Shown here one piece after another: positions 27,751 through 38,297 of a stretch of 64,000 bases of DNA. Numbering within the stretch: position 1 is the stretch's first letter; the number at the start of each line of letters is the position of its first letter. Below the pieces are notes generated by a model. The model had not been told where the DNA came from, did not search any database, and saw only the letters and a list, made by a program, of their open reading frames with translations. This stretch comes from Giesbergeria sp. (lineage in GTDB: Bacteria > Pseudomonadota > Gammaproteobacteria > Burkholderiales > Burkholderiaceae_C), in assembly GCA_023150295.1 (NCBI GenBank), contig JAKLLE010000011.1:1-64000 (forward strand), given 5' to 3'. The position numbers and the translations under genes were made by a program.

Positions 27751-28119
27751 ATGAGTCAGTTGACCTTGAGTTTTGAGCCCGCGCTGCCAGAGCGCTTTGC
27801 CACGCTGCGCGACTTTGTGGCGCACCGTGCCCAGGTGGTGCCAAAGCACCTGAAGGCGCAGGCGGCCGATATGGACATTGCGCCCAGCACGCTGAGCCGC
27901 AAGCTGAACCCTGGCGAGGGGGATACCCAGCGTCTGAATGTGGATGACCTTGAGCAGTGGCTGGCCAGCACGGGCGATGCCCCGGCGGTGATTGAGTACC
28001 TGGCCGCCAAGTTTATGGACAGCGACGACGCCCGCCGCGCCCGCGCCCTCAGCAAGGTGGAGCGCCTGGCCGAGGAGCTGGCTGGGGCCATGGCGTTGCT
28101 GAAGGGGGTGCAGGCATGA
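27751..28119 (+). CDS. CII-like phage regulator
   Basis: KHLKAQAADMDIAPSTLSRKLNPGEGDTQRLNVDDLEQWLASTGD. Confidence 0.75.
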   Translation: MSQLTLSFEPALPERFATLRDFVAHRAQVVPKHLKAQAADMDIAPSTLSRKLNPGEGDTQRLNVDDLEQWLASTGDAPAVIEYLAAKFMDSDDARRARALSKVERLAEELAGAMALLKGVQA

Positions 28120-28462
28120 CCGCCGATATCCAAACAACAGAGCCGCAGCCAGCGCGCGTATCAGACACCAGCGCGCAGGCGTACCAGCAGCTGGGCTGGC
28201 TCACCGTGGGCACGCAAACCCGCACCATCTTTGATATCGTCGTCGCCGCGCAGCGCAATGGTGCCGCCGACATGACGCGCCGCGAAATCTGGCACGAGTA
28301 CGAGCGCATCACTGGCAAGCGCATAGACCCAGGCACCATCGCGGCCCGAGTCAAAAACCTGATCGACGCAGGCCGCTTGATCTCCAGCCAGGACAGGCGC
28401 ATTTGCAGCGTGAGCGGCATTACGGTGGCTCCCGTTTACGTGCCTGAAAAGCAAGCGAGGCT

Positions 28463-28472
<10 letters not shown>
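28116..28472 (+). CDS. Winged-helix-like phage protein
   Basis: TRTIFDIVVAAQRNGAADMTRREIWHEYERITGKRIDPGTIAARVKNLIDAGRLI. Confidence 0.65.
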
Positions 28473-29436
<964 letters not shown>

Positions 29437-29440
<4 letters not shown>

Positions 29441-29889
29441 GCCTTCCTGCACCCTGGGTTGAAAAGATTTTCGCCAAGCTGGCACTCGCCTACGGGCGCG
29501 ACTTCCTCGCGCGGTGGGAAGGGCTGGAGATTGCAGACGTCAAGGACGACTGGGCGCGCGAGCTGGCAGGCTTTGCGCAGCACCCCGACGCCATCGCCTA
29601 CGCCCTGGCCCACCTGCCAGCGCGGGCGCCAACGGTCATCGAGTTCCGGGCCATTGCCCGCCAGGCGCCGGCGGCCCCGGTGCCACGCCTGCCCGCGCCA
29701 GCAGCAGACCGCGCGCTGGTCGAAGCCGAGTTCGCCAAGCTCGCGCCCGTGCGCAGCGGCGTGAGCAGCAATGGCCCGGCAGACCACCGGGCCTGGGCGC
29801 GGCGCATCCTGGCGCGCGCCGATGCTGGCGAGCGCATCAACCGCATGCCGCTGCTCATGGCTCGCCAGGCCCTGGGGCTGCAGGCGTGA
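29437..29889 (+). CDS. Hypothetical replication-module protein
   Basis: MSLPAPWVEKIFAKLALAYGRDFLARWEGLEIADVKDDWARELAGF; 4-bp overlap with upstream gene. Confidence 0.7.
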
Positions 29890-30167
29890 CACAGGCAGAG
29901 CTATGCGAGCAGTGCACAGCAGCAGCAGCATCGTCGCCGACAGGTGGGCTGCCCAGCGGCGTTTTCAACCTGCGGTGCTTGGGCTGCTGCGCCCGCCTGG
30001 TGCGCTCCGCGCGGCCATTGCGGACAGCGCAAGAGGGCCTACTGGCAGCGGTGGCGCGTATCGAGGGGGCGCCTTCACGGGCCCTGGTGCTGAGTGCGCT
30101 GCAGGCGGATGCGCCCTCAGCGCCGCCGAGTGGAACGTGCTCGCCCGCGTCCAGGGCGAGCCCATGA
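29886..30167 (+). CDS. Small Cys-rich phage protein
   Basis: GTG start overlapping the previous gene by 4 bp; CEQC...CLGCC. Confidence 0.55.
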   Translation: MTQAELCEQCTAAAASSPTGGLPSGVFNLRCLGCCARLVRSARPLRTAQEGLLAAVARIEGAPSRALVLSALQADAPSAPPSGTCSPASRASP

Positions 30168-30313
30168 GCTGGGAGTCGGCAGGGTCGTGATGACTGCGCG
30201 CACACCCCCTGTAGGTACTCCCTGAGCCATGAGCATGAAGGGTAATTCGGCCCGCCCGGAAAGGTTTGTGGAAGAAATTTCATAGCAGGTTAAGCGGTAA
30301 ATCAGGTTAACAA

Positions 30314-30931
30314 ATGAGCGATTCAGTCAATCAGGACAAGCCCCGGCAGCTATTGAATCAGAAGCGCCTTGCGGAGGTGCTTGATGTCAGTGCGCCATAC
30401 CTTTCTCGCCTGACGAAAGAGGGCAGGATTACGTTTGCTGACCCCGAGCGCAAGCTGTACGACCTGGATGCCGTCCGGATGCAGTTGGAGCGCGGGCGCG
30501 ACGTGCGCCAGGTGGTGGCTGCCGAGACGCGGCGCCAGTCGCGCGGTGCGGGCGCCGCTGCAGCCCTGCCGTCGCCTGCTGTTGATGGTGGTGCAGGGTT
30601 GGACGACGAGGAGCCAGAGTACGGGCTTGATCATCACGAGAACTACAAGATCGCCGCCAGCTTCGAGAAGCGCGAGGCAGCGCGCACTGCGCGCATCGAG
30701 CGCATGGAGCTGGAGAAGTCCCTTGGCCGCGTGGCCGACATGGAGCGCGAGGCCTACACCGAGGCCCGCATCATCCGCGACACCCTGCTGGGGGCACTGC
30801 CCACCAAGCTGGCGCCCGCACTGGCAGCCATCAGCGACCCGTTCGCGCTGGAGCAGGCGCTGCGCGAGGGCCTGCGCGCCGCACTGCACGACATCGTGCG
30901 CCAGATCGAGGGTGTAGATGCCGCTGGCTGA
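30314..30931 (+). CDS. Terminase small subunit-like protein (DUF1441/Nu1-like)
   Basis: NQKRLAEVLDVSAPYLSRLTKEGRIT...; directly upstream of the large terminase. Confidence 0.8.
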   Translation: MSDSVNQDKPRQLLNQKRLAEVLDVSAPYLSRLTKEGRITFADPERKLYDLDAVRMQLERGRDVRQVVAAETRRQSRGAGAAAALPSPAVDGGAGLDDEEPEYGLDHHENYKIAASFEKREAARTARIERMELEKSLGRVADMEREAYTEARIIRDTLLGALPTKLAPALAAISDPFALEQALREGLRAALHDIVRQIEGVDAAG

Positions 30932-32984
30932 CGCCGCCGCCTGCTACCGGGGCAGCTTTACCGCTGGCCTGCGTCCAGACCCGCCCCTGTGGGTGGATGA
31001 GTGGGTGGATGAGCATGCCTACATCCCCGCCGAGGGCAACGCAGAGCCCGGCAAATACGACACCGCCCGCACGCCCTTTGCCCGCCAGGTGATGCGCGTG
31101 CTCAGCCCAGGCCACCCGGCCAACCGCGTGGTGGTGATGGGTGCCAGCCAGTTGCTCAAAACGCAGAGCGCCATGAACTGGATGATGGCCAGCGTGGACG
31201 GCGCAGCGGCCAACATCCTGGCGCTGATGCCCACGCTGGATCTGGCCCGGCGCCTGTCGGCCCGCATCAACAACACCATCAAGGCCACGCCAAAGGTGCG
31301 CGGGCTGTTTTCCGAGCCGCGCAGCCGCCACGGAAAGAACACCGACGACACCAAGACCTTCCGTGGCGGCACGGTGTACATCAGCACGGCGGGCAGCGCC
31401 GCCAACCTGGCCGAAATCCCGGCCCGCTACGGCTACGGCGACGAAATCGACGACTGGGAAGATGACCTTCAAGGGCAGGGTGACCCGATCGAGATTTTTG
31501 AGAACCGGGGAAGCACCTACGGCCGAAACCGCAAGTGGTACTACTCCAGCAGCCCGAAGCGCCCGAAGGAAATGAGCAAGATATGGCAGCTCTTCCTTCG
31601 TGGAAACCAGCAGCACTACCACTTGCCGTGTCCGCATTGCGATCACTTGCATGAACTGCTGTGGGAGAACGTGCGCGCTGACGAGGCTCTGTCGCGCGCC
31701 TGGATGGTTTGCCCCGAGTGCGGCGGCGAAATCGAAGAGAGCCACAAGGGCCAGATGCTGCGCGACGAAGCCATGGGCGGGCAAGCGCGGTGGGTGGCCT
31801 ATGCCGAAAGCGTGGACGGCACCGAGAGCTTTACCATCAGCCAGCTCTATGCCCCCACCGGCTGGACAAGCTGGCTCGAACTGGCCCGCCTGCACCGCCA
31901 GGCAGAAGACGCCTTGCGCGAAGGCGACCACACCAAGATGGCCGCGTTCTGGAACACGCGGTTGGCCCGGTGCTACGACATCGCCCAGTCCGTCACGTCG
32001 GCAGACAAGCTCAAGGCCCGCGCAGAACCCTACCCGCCGCGCGTGGTGCCAGACCCTGCGCTGGTGCTCACCATGGCGGTTGACACCCAGCCCGACCGGC
32101 TGGAGCTGCAGATTGAAGCCTGGGGCCCAGGCATGGAGCACTGGATTGTTGACCACCAGGTGCTGCCCGGCAGCCCGGCCATCCCGCCCAGCGACCCCGC
32201 CAGCGTGTGGGCCGCGCTGGATCGCATCGTCACGACCCCCTTGGTGCACGCCAGCGGCGCGCTCATCAAGATCAGCGCATACGGCATCGACTCGGGCGGC
32301 CACAACACTCAGGACGTGTACAACTACGCCACCCAGCGCCGCCACCTGCACTGCGTGATCTTGGCCGGTGCGCGCAAGCCGCACAGGCCCATCATGGCCA
32401 GCAAGCCAAGCAACCAGGACGTGGACTGGGGCGGCAAAGTGCGCCAGGGCATGGCCGAGCTCTGGTTTGTCGGCACCGACGTGGCCAAGGACTACCTGTT
32501 CAACCGCATCGACGTCACCAGCGGCCCCGGCGCAATGCACTGGCACAACCAGATGCCCGCAGAGTGGTACGACCAGATGTGCGCCGAACGCCTCGTGCCC
32601 GTCATGCGCAACGGCCAGATCATCAGGGTGTGGCGCAAGCTCAACGACCATGCGCGCAACGAAGCGCTCGACATCAGCGTGTACGGCCTGGCCATGGCCC
32701 ACAAGCTGCGCTTGCACACCTGGAGCCACGCCGACTGGGAGCGTCTGCGCGAAAAGCTCATCCCCCGATCCATGACCCCCGACCTGTTTGCAGTGCCCCA
32801 GCCACCGCAGCCCGCAGACTTTGCAGAAATCCAAGTGCCAAAAGTGCCGCAAGCGCTTGATACACAAGCGCGAGAAGCTATCAAAACAGAAGCAAAAGAG
32901 GCCCATGAAACACCCGTAGCCGCCTACATCCCCCCAGCGCCCCCGGCCACAGGCCGCCGAATCTACTCCAGAGGAATCGCATGA
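30918..32984 (+). CDS. Terminase large subunit, GpA family
   Basis: VVVMGASQLLKTQSAMNWM, YGDEIDDWEDDLQGQGDPIEI, CPHCDHLHELLWENVR. Confidence 0.95.
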   Translation: MPLADAAACYRGSFTAGLRPDPPLWVDEWVDEHAYIPAEGNAEPGKYDTARTPFARQVMRVLSPGHPANRVVVMGASQLLKTQSAMNWMMASVDGAAANILALMPTLDLARRLSARINNTIKATPKVRGLFSEPRSRHGKNTDDTKTFRGGTVYISTAGSAANLAEIPARYGYGDEIDDWEDDLQGQGDPIEIFENRGSTYGRNRKWYYSSSPKRPKEMSKIWQLFLRGNQQHYHLPCPHCDHLHELLWENVRADEALSRAWMVCPECGGEIEESHKGQMLRDEAMGGQARWVAYAESVDGTESFTISQLYAPTGWTSWLELARLHRQAEDALREGDHTKMAAFWNTRLARCYDIAQSVTSADKLKARAEPYPPRVVPDPALVLTMAVDTQPDRLELQIEAWGPGMEHWIVDHQVLPGSPAIPPSDPASVWAALDRIVTTPLVHASGALIKISAYGIDSGGHNTQDVYNYATQRRHLHCVILAGARKPHRPIMASKPSNQDVDWGGKVRQGMAELWFVGTDVAKDYLFNRIDVTSGPGAMHWHNQMPAEWYDQMCAERLVPVMRNGQIIRVWRKLNDHARNEALDISVYGLAMAHKLRLHTWSHADWERLREKLIPRSMTPDLFAVPQPPQPADFAEIQVPKVPQALDTQAREAIKTEAKEAHETPVAAYIPPAPPATGRRIYSRGIA

Positions 32985-33475
32985 CTACCGTATTTGCAGC
33001 CCCCGCCCGCCCCGCGCAAAACGAAGAAGACTCCCCCCGCCTGAGCGATCAAGACCGCGACCTGCACCTGGTGTGCGAGCGCTGGGTGAAATGGTGCATA
33101 ACACGGCGCCTGTACGGCCCAAAGCCCATCACCGGCACCATCCTCGGGCGCCTCAGTGGCTGCAGCATGCGGCCAGTGGAAGACGGCGGGCCCGACGCCA
33201 TCAGCAGCGCCGAGCTGTCGGCCTTCCACATCGCCTACACCTGCCAGCCCGACGCCCTGGACAAGCGCGTGTTCGACATGTACTACGTGCACCGCGTCAA
33301 ACCCGTGAAGGCTGCTGCTGCTGCGCTGGGCATTGGCCGGGCGCACTTCTACACCGTGCTGGGCGAATTCCGGCGCCGTGTGGCCCATGCTGCCGATGCC
33401 ATTGCCGACGACAACGCCCAGGCGCTGCAGGCCATGGAAGCGCGCAGGGCGGCCCGCGTGGCCTCGGGTGTCTGA
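32981..33475 (+). CDS. Antiterminator Q-like/sigma-region-4-like protein
   Basis: KRVFDMYYVHRVKPVKAAAAALGIGRAHFYTVLGEFRRRV. Confidence 0.6.
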   Translation: MTTVFAAPARPAQNEEDSPRLSDQDRDLHLVCERWVKWCITRRLYGPKPITGTILGRLSGCSMRPVEDGGPDAISSAELSAFHIAYTCQPDALDKRVFDMYYVHRVKPVKAAAAALGIGRAHFYTVLGEFRRRVAHAADAIADDNAQALQAMEARRAARVASGV

Positions 33476-33498
33476 ATCACATTAAAAAGGATTGAAAA

Positions 33499-33705
33499 AT
33501 GGAACAAATTGCCGCATACCGCGCAAACGATGGTGAAATTTTTGCCACTGCCGAAGAATGCCAAGAGCACGAAGCATCCCTTGTTTGGCGCGATCGAATA
33601 TCAGAATTCACCGCGTCGGGTATGAACCCATACCCCACTGGAATGCATTTCAACATTTGCAAAAAAGTCATCATCGCCTGGGAGAGATTCAAGGCGTGCT
33701 CTTAG
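33499..33705 (+). CDS. AT-rich small ORF, unknown function
   Basis: MEQIAAYRANDGEIFATAEECQEHEASLVWRDRISEF. Confidence 0.5.
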   Translation: MEQIAAYRANDGEIFATAEECQEHEASLVWRDRISEFTASGMNPYPTGMHFNICKKVIIAWERFKACS

Positions 33706-33879
33706 CTGAAATCGCGTAAAAAGTCTAGGCTAAAAAATAACCAAAACGCGCCTAAATTGTCGCCCCCATAGCAGACACTTTAGGTGTGGACTTCACCAGA
33801 CACTTTGCCCCAAAATTGGCCCCAATTCAGGTAGGTCTCAAAAGTCCGTAACCTGATTCCCAGCGCGATAGCGCAACCC

Positions 33880-33918
33880 GCCCCCGGCAGCTTGAGAAGG
33901 CTCCGGGGGCTTTCTTTT
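33880..33918 (+). terminator. Terminator-like hairpin in the late region
   Basis: GCCCCCGG-N15-CCGGGGGC TTTCTTTT. Confidence 0.7.
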
Positions 33919-33933
33919 GGAGCCTGCCAACCC

Positions 33934-34701
33934 ATGATCAACGTCCGCCACAGCGGTGCCAGCATCGCTGACGTGGCCGCGTCCATGCGCGGCGTGCAGA
34001 GCTACATGGTGCCCTACGCCACGGCCACGGCCCTCACGCGCACGGCAAAGCACGCTGCAGACAAGGCCGTGCCAGACGCCATGCGCGCAGCCTTCAGCAG
34101 CCCGGTGTCCTACACCCTCAAGTCGCTGCGCACCGAGCCTGCCACCAAGGACAGCCTGAGCGCCCGCGTGATGGTCAAAAACACGGCAGACGGCGGCGTG
34201 CGGCCTGAAAACTTTTTGGCCCCGCAGGTCGAAGGCGGCGGGCGCAAGTTCAAGGGTCTGGAGGCAGGCCTGCGCTATGCGGGCGTTCTGCGCGCAGGCC
34301 AGTACGCCATGCCCGGCGAAGGCCTCAGCCTGGACGCCCATGGCAACGTCAAGGGCGCCGATGTGCGCACCATCCTGACGGCGCTCAAGAGCATTCGCGC
34401 CGCCAGCTCCACAGGCAAGAAGCTGCGCAAAGGCGGCAAGCTCAAGAACGACCTGTTCGTCGGCAAGCCACGCGGCGGTAACCGTCCGGACGGCATCTGG
34501 CGCCGAGAAGGCGGCAGCGGACAGGGCAAGAAGGAAGGATATGGGCGCATCCGCCCGCTCTTTGTCTTCGCCAGCCAGGCGCCGCAATATGGCCAACGCC
34601 TCGACTTCAGCGGCGTGGTGCAGCGCGTGGCGCAAGACCGCTTCAAGGTCGAGTTCGACAAGGCCCTGCAGGCCATGGTTGCCAAAGGGGCGCGCGCATG
34701 A
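33934..34701 (+). CDS. Phage structural/tail-completion-like protein
   Basis: MINVRHSGASIADVAASMRGVQSYMVPYATATALTRTAKHAADKAVPDAM. Confidence 0.6.
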   Translation: MINVRHSGASIADVAASMRGVQSYMVPYATATALTRTAKHAADKAVPDAMRAAFSSPVSYTLKSLRTEPATKDSLSARVMVKNTADGGVRPENFLAPQVEGGGRKFKGLEAGLRYAGVLRAGQYAMPGEGLSLDAHGNVKGADVRTILTALKSIRAASSTGKKLRKGGKLKNDLFVGKPRGGNRPDGIWRREGGSGQGKKEGYGRIRPLFVFASQAPQYGQRLDFSGVVQRVAQDRFKVEFDKALQAMVAKGARA

Positions 34702-34928
34702 GCACCGGCACACCGCTCGAACAGGCTCAGCAACGCCTGCAGCAATACCTGGATGCCGAGGCACGCATCCTGCAGTCGCAGGAATACACCGTGGGGCAGG
34801 GCGGCACCGCCCGCCGCAACCGCCGGGCCGACCTGGAGCAGGTGCGTGCAGGCATCAAGGAATGCCGCGACGAAATCGCCCGCCTGCAGCCCGCGCCGCG
34901 CCGCGTCTCCTACCTTCGCCCTTACTAA
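34698..34928 (+). CDS. gpW-like head-tail joining protein
   Basis: EQAQQRLQQYLDAEARILQSQEYTVGQGGTARRNRRADLEQVRAGI. Confidence 0.75.
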   Translation: MSTGTPLEQAQQRLQQYLDAEARILQSQEYTVGQGGTARRNRRADLEQVRAGIKECRDEIARLQPAPRRVSYLRPY

Positions 34929-34931
34929 ACC

Positions 34932-36578
34932 ATGCAGCCCAACATCCTCGACCGCGTCATTGCAGCGGTGGCGCCAGCCTGGGCGTCGCAGCGGCAACTG
35001 GCCCGAGCCCGCATGGACGCCATGAGCATGCTCGACCGGCTCATGCCACAGGCGCAGGCGTCGGCCGCCCTCGATGGCGCCCCCGCCGCGCCCAGTGGTG
35101 GCGCTGGCCGCTGGTGGCGCCCCATGGCGCGCGATGCCAAGGCCGACACCCTGCGCGCCCTCACCGGCCAGCGCGGCGCATCGCGCGAGCTGGTGCGCAC
35201 CAGCCCTATTGCGGCAGGCGCAATCAATATCAATGTGGACCGCGTGGTAGGTACTGGACTGGCGCTCAGCGCGCAGCCCGTGCGCGCGGTGCTTGGCTGG
35301 TCGCTTGAGCAAGCCCTGGAGTGGAAGGCCATTACCCAGCGCGAGTTCAGCCTGTTTGCCGACAGCACCGAGTGCGACATCGAGAACACCCTCAACTTCT
35401 ACCAGCAGCAGGGCCTTGTGTTGCGCTCCGGGCTGGAAAGCGGTGACTGTTTCACCTTGCTCCCCAATGGCGAGCGCACCAGCACCCAGCCCTACGCCCT
35501 GCGCCTGCAGGTGCTGGAGGCCGACCGCATTGGCAACCCTCGTGGTGCCATGGATACCCATCGCATCGCGGGCGGCATCAAGACCAACGACCAGGGCGCC
35601 CCTGAAGCCGCATTCATCTACGACCGCCACCCCGGCGGCTGGCTGCCCGGCAGCGGTGGTGACATGTATGCGGGCGGCTGGTACGACTTCCTGGGCCGCT
35701 CTGGCCGCCGCCGCCTGCTGCACCACTACCGCAAGCTGCGCCCCGGCATGCCGCGCGGCGTGCCCTACCTGGCGCCCATCGTTGACGCCATCAAGCAAAT
35801 ATCGCGCTACACCGATGCCGAAATCATGGCGGCGGTCATCACGTCGTACCTCACGGTGTTCATCGAGACCCCCACCGGGGCCAGTGCGCCAGTGTTCGAC
35901 GGCGGCACGCCGGGCGCTGGTGCGCCGGGGCAAGAAGTCGGCCTGGGCATGGGCGCAGTGGTGGGTCTGGCCCCCGGCGAAAAGCCCCACACGGTCAACC
36001 CCGCACGGCCAAACCCCAACTTCGAGCCCTTCCTGCTCGCCATCCTCACCCAGATCGGCATGGCCCTGGGCATCCCGCGCGAGCTGCTCATCAAGCAGTT
36101 CAACAGCAGCTACTCGGCCAGCAAGGCCGCGCTGCTGGATGCGTGGGTGTACTTTCGTGGCGTGCGCCAGTGGCTGGCGCTCAGCTTTTGCCAGCCCGTC
36201 TATGAGACGTGGATGGCCGAGGCCGTGGCCATTGGCCGCATCAAGGCGCCGGGCTTTTTCTCCGACCCGCTGCTGCGCTGGGCCTACACCCGCGCCGCGT
36301 GGCCGGGCGACAGCATGGGCTCCATCAACCCCAAGGACGAAGTGGCCGCCTACGTGGCCGCCATCGACGCCCGCCTGATGACGCGCGAGCGCGCCGAGTG
36401 GGAGCTGTGGGGCACCGACTTCAACGACACGTTCGACCAAAAGCAAGGCGAGCAAGACCGCCTGCGCAAAGCCGACCTGCTGCCCACGCCCAAGGCCGGT
36501 GCCGCCGCGCCACAACAGACGCAGCAGCCGCCCAAGCCCGACAACGAGCCCGACAACGAGCCCGCCGCACCAGCATGA
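34932..36578 (+). CDS. Portal protein (lambda gpB family)
   Basis: SPIAAGAININVDRVVGTGLAL, MAAVITSYLTVFIETP, LGIPRELLIKQFNSSYSASKAALLDAW. Confidence 0.93.
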   Translation: MQPNILDRVIAAVAPAWASQRQLARARMDAMSMLDRLMPQAQASAALDGAPAAPSGGAGRWWRPMARDAKADTLRALTGQRGASRELVRTSPIAAGAININVDRVVGTGLALSAQPVRAVLGWSLEQALEWKAITQREFSLFADSTECDIENTLNFYQQQGLVLRSGLESGDCFTLLPNGERTSTQPYALRLQVLEADRIGNPRGAMDTHRIAGGIKTNDQGAPEAAFIYDRHPGGWLPGSGGDMYAGGWYDFLGRSGRRRLLHHYRKLRPGMPRGVPYLAPIVDAIKQISRYTDAEIMAAVITSYLTVFIETPTGASAPVFDGGTPGAGAPGQEVGLGMGAVVGLAPGEKPHTVNPARPNPNFEPFLLAILTQIGMALGIPRELLIKQFNSSYSASKAALLDAWVYFRGVRQWLALSFCQPVYETWMAEAVAIGRIKAPGFFSDPLLRWAYTRAAWPGDSMGSINPKDEVAAYVAAIDARLMTRERAEWELWGTDFNDTFDQKQGEQDRLRKADLLPTPKAGAAAPQQTQQPPKPDNEPDNEPAAPA

Positions 36579-36907
36579 GCAGCAGCGACTTCACCCCCCT
36601 GGCAGACGGCACGCACCACCGCAAGCGCGTGGCGTTTGACCCCACCATCAACCTGGGCCACGTGCTCACGTTCGTGGGCTTCTTGGTCACGGGCTTCTCG
36701 GCCTACAGCGCGCTGGACAAGCGCGTGGCCGTCATCGAGCTGCAGGCGGCCACCGTGGTCGAACGCAGCCGAGAGCAAGACGCCCGCATCAAGGACACGC
36801 TGGTCGAGATCAAGGCCGATGTCAAAGACATGCAGCGTTCTTTGCAGGACGTGAACCGCAACCTCATCGCATCGCCGCCACAGACCCCCCGGAAGGTGCA
36901 GCCATGA
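36575..36907 (+). CDS. Single-TM coiled-coil protein between portal and protease
   Basis: ATG overlaps portal stop; LGHVLTFVGFLVTGFSAYSAL then charged helix. Confidence 0.7.
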   Translation: MSSSDFTPLADGTHHRKRVAFDPTINLGHVLTFVGFLVTGFSAYSALDKRVAVIELQAATVVERSREQDARIKDTLVEIKADVKDMQRSLQDVNRNLIASPPQTPRKVQP

Positions 36908-38265
36908 CACTGATCGACCTACTCACCGGCCCCTGGGCCATCGCCCCGGACAAGCTGCTGGAGCTGCAGGCCATCTACGCCACGCACTTTCGCGGCGACA
37001 AGATCGACCTGCCAGCGCTGGAGGCCCGCCTTGGCCGCCCCCTGGCCCACGAGCAGCAGGACTACCGCATCGAGCCCGGCGGCGTGGCCGTGCTCAGCCT
37101 ATCGGGCGTGATGGCGCCCAAGGCCAACCTGTTTTCGGCGGTGTCTGGCGGCATCAGCACCCAGAAGGCCACGGTGCAGCTTGAGAGCGCGGCGGCAGAC
37201 CCCCGCGTCAAGTCCATCGTGCTCCACCTCGATAGCCCCGGCGGCAACGTCTTGGGCACGCCGGAATTCGGCGCCGCCATCTACCAGCTCTCGCAGGAAA
37301 AACCCATCGTTGCCTACAGCGACGGCATGCTGTGCAGCGCGGCCTACTGGGCAGGCTCTGCCGCGTGCGCCGTGTACATCAGCGGGCCAGTGGTGCAGGT
37401 GGGCAGCATCGGCGTGGTGCACAGCCGCACCTACAACCCCACCACCCCGGTGGTGGAAGAAAACATCACCGCAGGCAAATACAAGCGCTTGTCCACGGGG
37501 CGCGAACCCTACAGCCCCGAGGCCCGCGCCGTGGTGCAGGCCGATGTGGACTACCTCTACAGCCTATTCGTGGACACGGTGGCGCAGTACCGCAGCACCA
37601 CCACGGAACAAGTGTTGGCGCACATGGCCGATGGCCGTGTGTTCCGTGGTCAGCAGGCCATCAACGCCGGGCTGGTGGACGGTGTCTCCACCCTCGACGA
37701 ACTGATTGCCTCGCTGGCCCAAAACCCCGCTGCCTTCGCAACCCGCCGCAAGGCGGTGTTTGCGCTGGGGGCGGATTCCCCGTCTCTCGCGGCCGGTGCG
37801 CCCGAAGACACATCAACCCGTGAACTGGAGAACCCTATGCCTGAAGACAACAAGGCTCCCATCACGCGTGCGTCTTTCGAGCAAGAGCACGCGCCCCTCT
37901 TCGCGCAACTGCGCGCGGAATTCACCCAGCTTGGCGCCAGCCAGGAACGCGAGCGCATCCAGGCCGTGCTGGCCGTGGGCGAAGGCCTGCCCGGCCACGA
38001 AAAGCTGCTCACCACCATGGCCTACGACGGCAAGAGCACCGCCGCCGATGCATCGCTCGCCGTGCTGGCCGCAGAAAAGGCCACCCGCGCAGCAGCCCTT
38101 GCAGCGCACAACGCTGATGCGCCGCCACCCGCCAAGCCCAGCGCGGCCCCGCAGGACGCCCCGGCCAAAACCAAGGAACAGCAGGTGGCCGATGCCCAGG
38201 CCTACGCCGCTGAGAACAACACCGATCTGGTGACCGCGCTCAAGAAGCTCGGCTACGCCTCCTGA
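36904..38265 (+). CDS. S49/ClpP-like capsid protease with scaffold-like C-terminus
   Basis: VLHLDSPGGNVLGTPEF, YSDGMLCSAAYWAGSAACAVY. Confidence 0.92.
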   Translation: MTLIDLLTGPWAIAPDKLLELQAIYATHFRGDKIDLPALEARLGRPLAHEQQDYRIEPGGVAVLSLSGVMAPKANLFSAVSGGISTQKATVQLESAAADPRVKSIVLHLDSPGGNVLGTPEFGAAIYQLSQEKPIVAYSDGMLCSAAYWAGSAACAVYISGPVVQVGSIGVVHSRTYNPTTPVVEENITAGKYKRLSTGREPYSPEARAVVQADVDYLYSLFVDTVAQYRSTTTEQVLAHMADGRVFRGQQAINAGLVDGVSTLDELIASLAQNPAAFATRRKAVFALGADSPSLAAGAPEDTSTRELENPMPEDNKAPITRASFEQEHAPLFAQLRAEFTQLGASQERERIQAVLAVGEGLPGHEKLLTTMAYDGKSTAADASLAVLAAEKATRAAALAAHNADAPPPAKPSAAPQDAPAKTKEQQVADAQAYAAENNTDLVTALKKLGYAS

Positions 38266-38297
38266 TCGGACGCCACCCCAACACAGGAGATTCATCC

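Noticed and set aside
25366-28137. 923-aa minus-strand ORF
   Set aside because: Chance long frame in GC-rich DNA. It runs antisense or out of frame through the Cro-like, CII-like and several small phage genes; its internal repeats come from the duplicated leader and the dispersed repeat.
30831-32906. 691-aa minus-strand ORF
   Set aside because: Antisense shadow of the GpA-type terminase.
34275-36515. 746-aa minus-strand ORF
   Set aside because: Antisense to the gpW-like and portal genes, which have clear family motifs; typical GC-rich shadow ORF.
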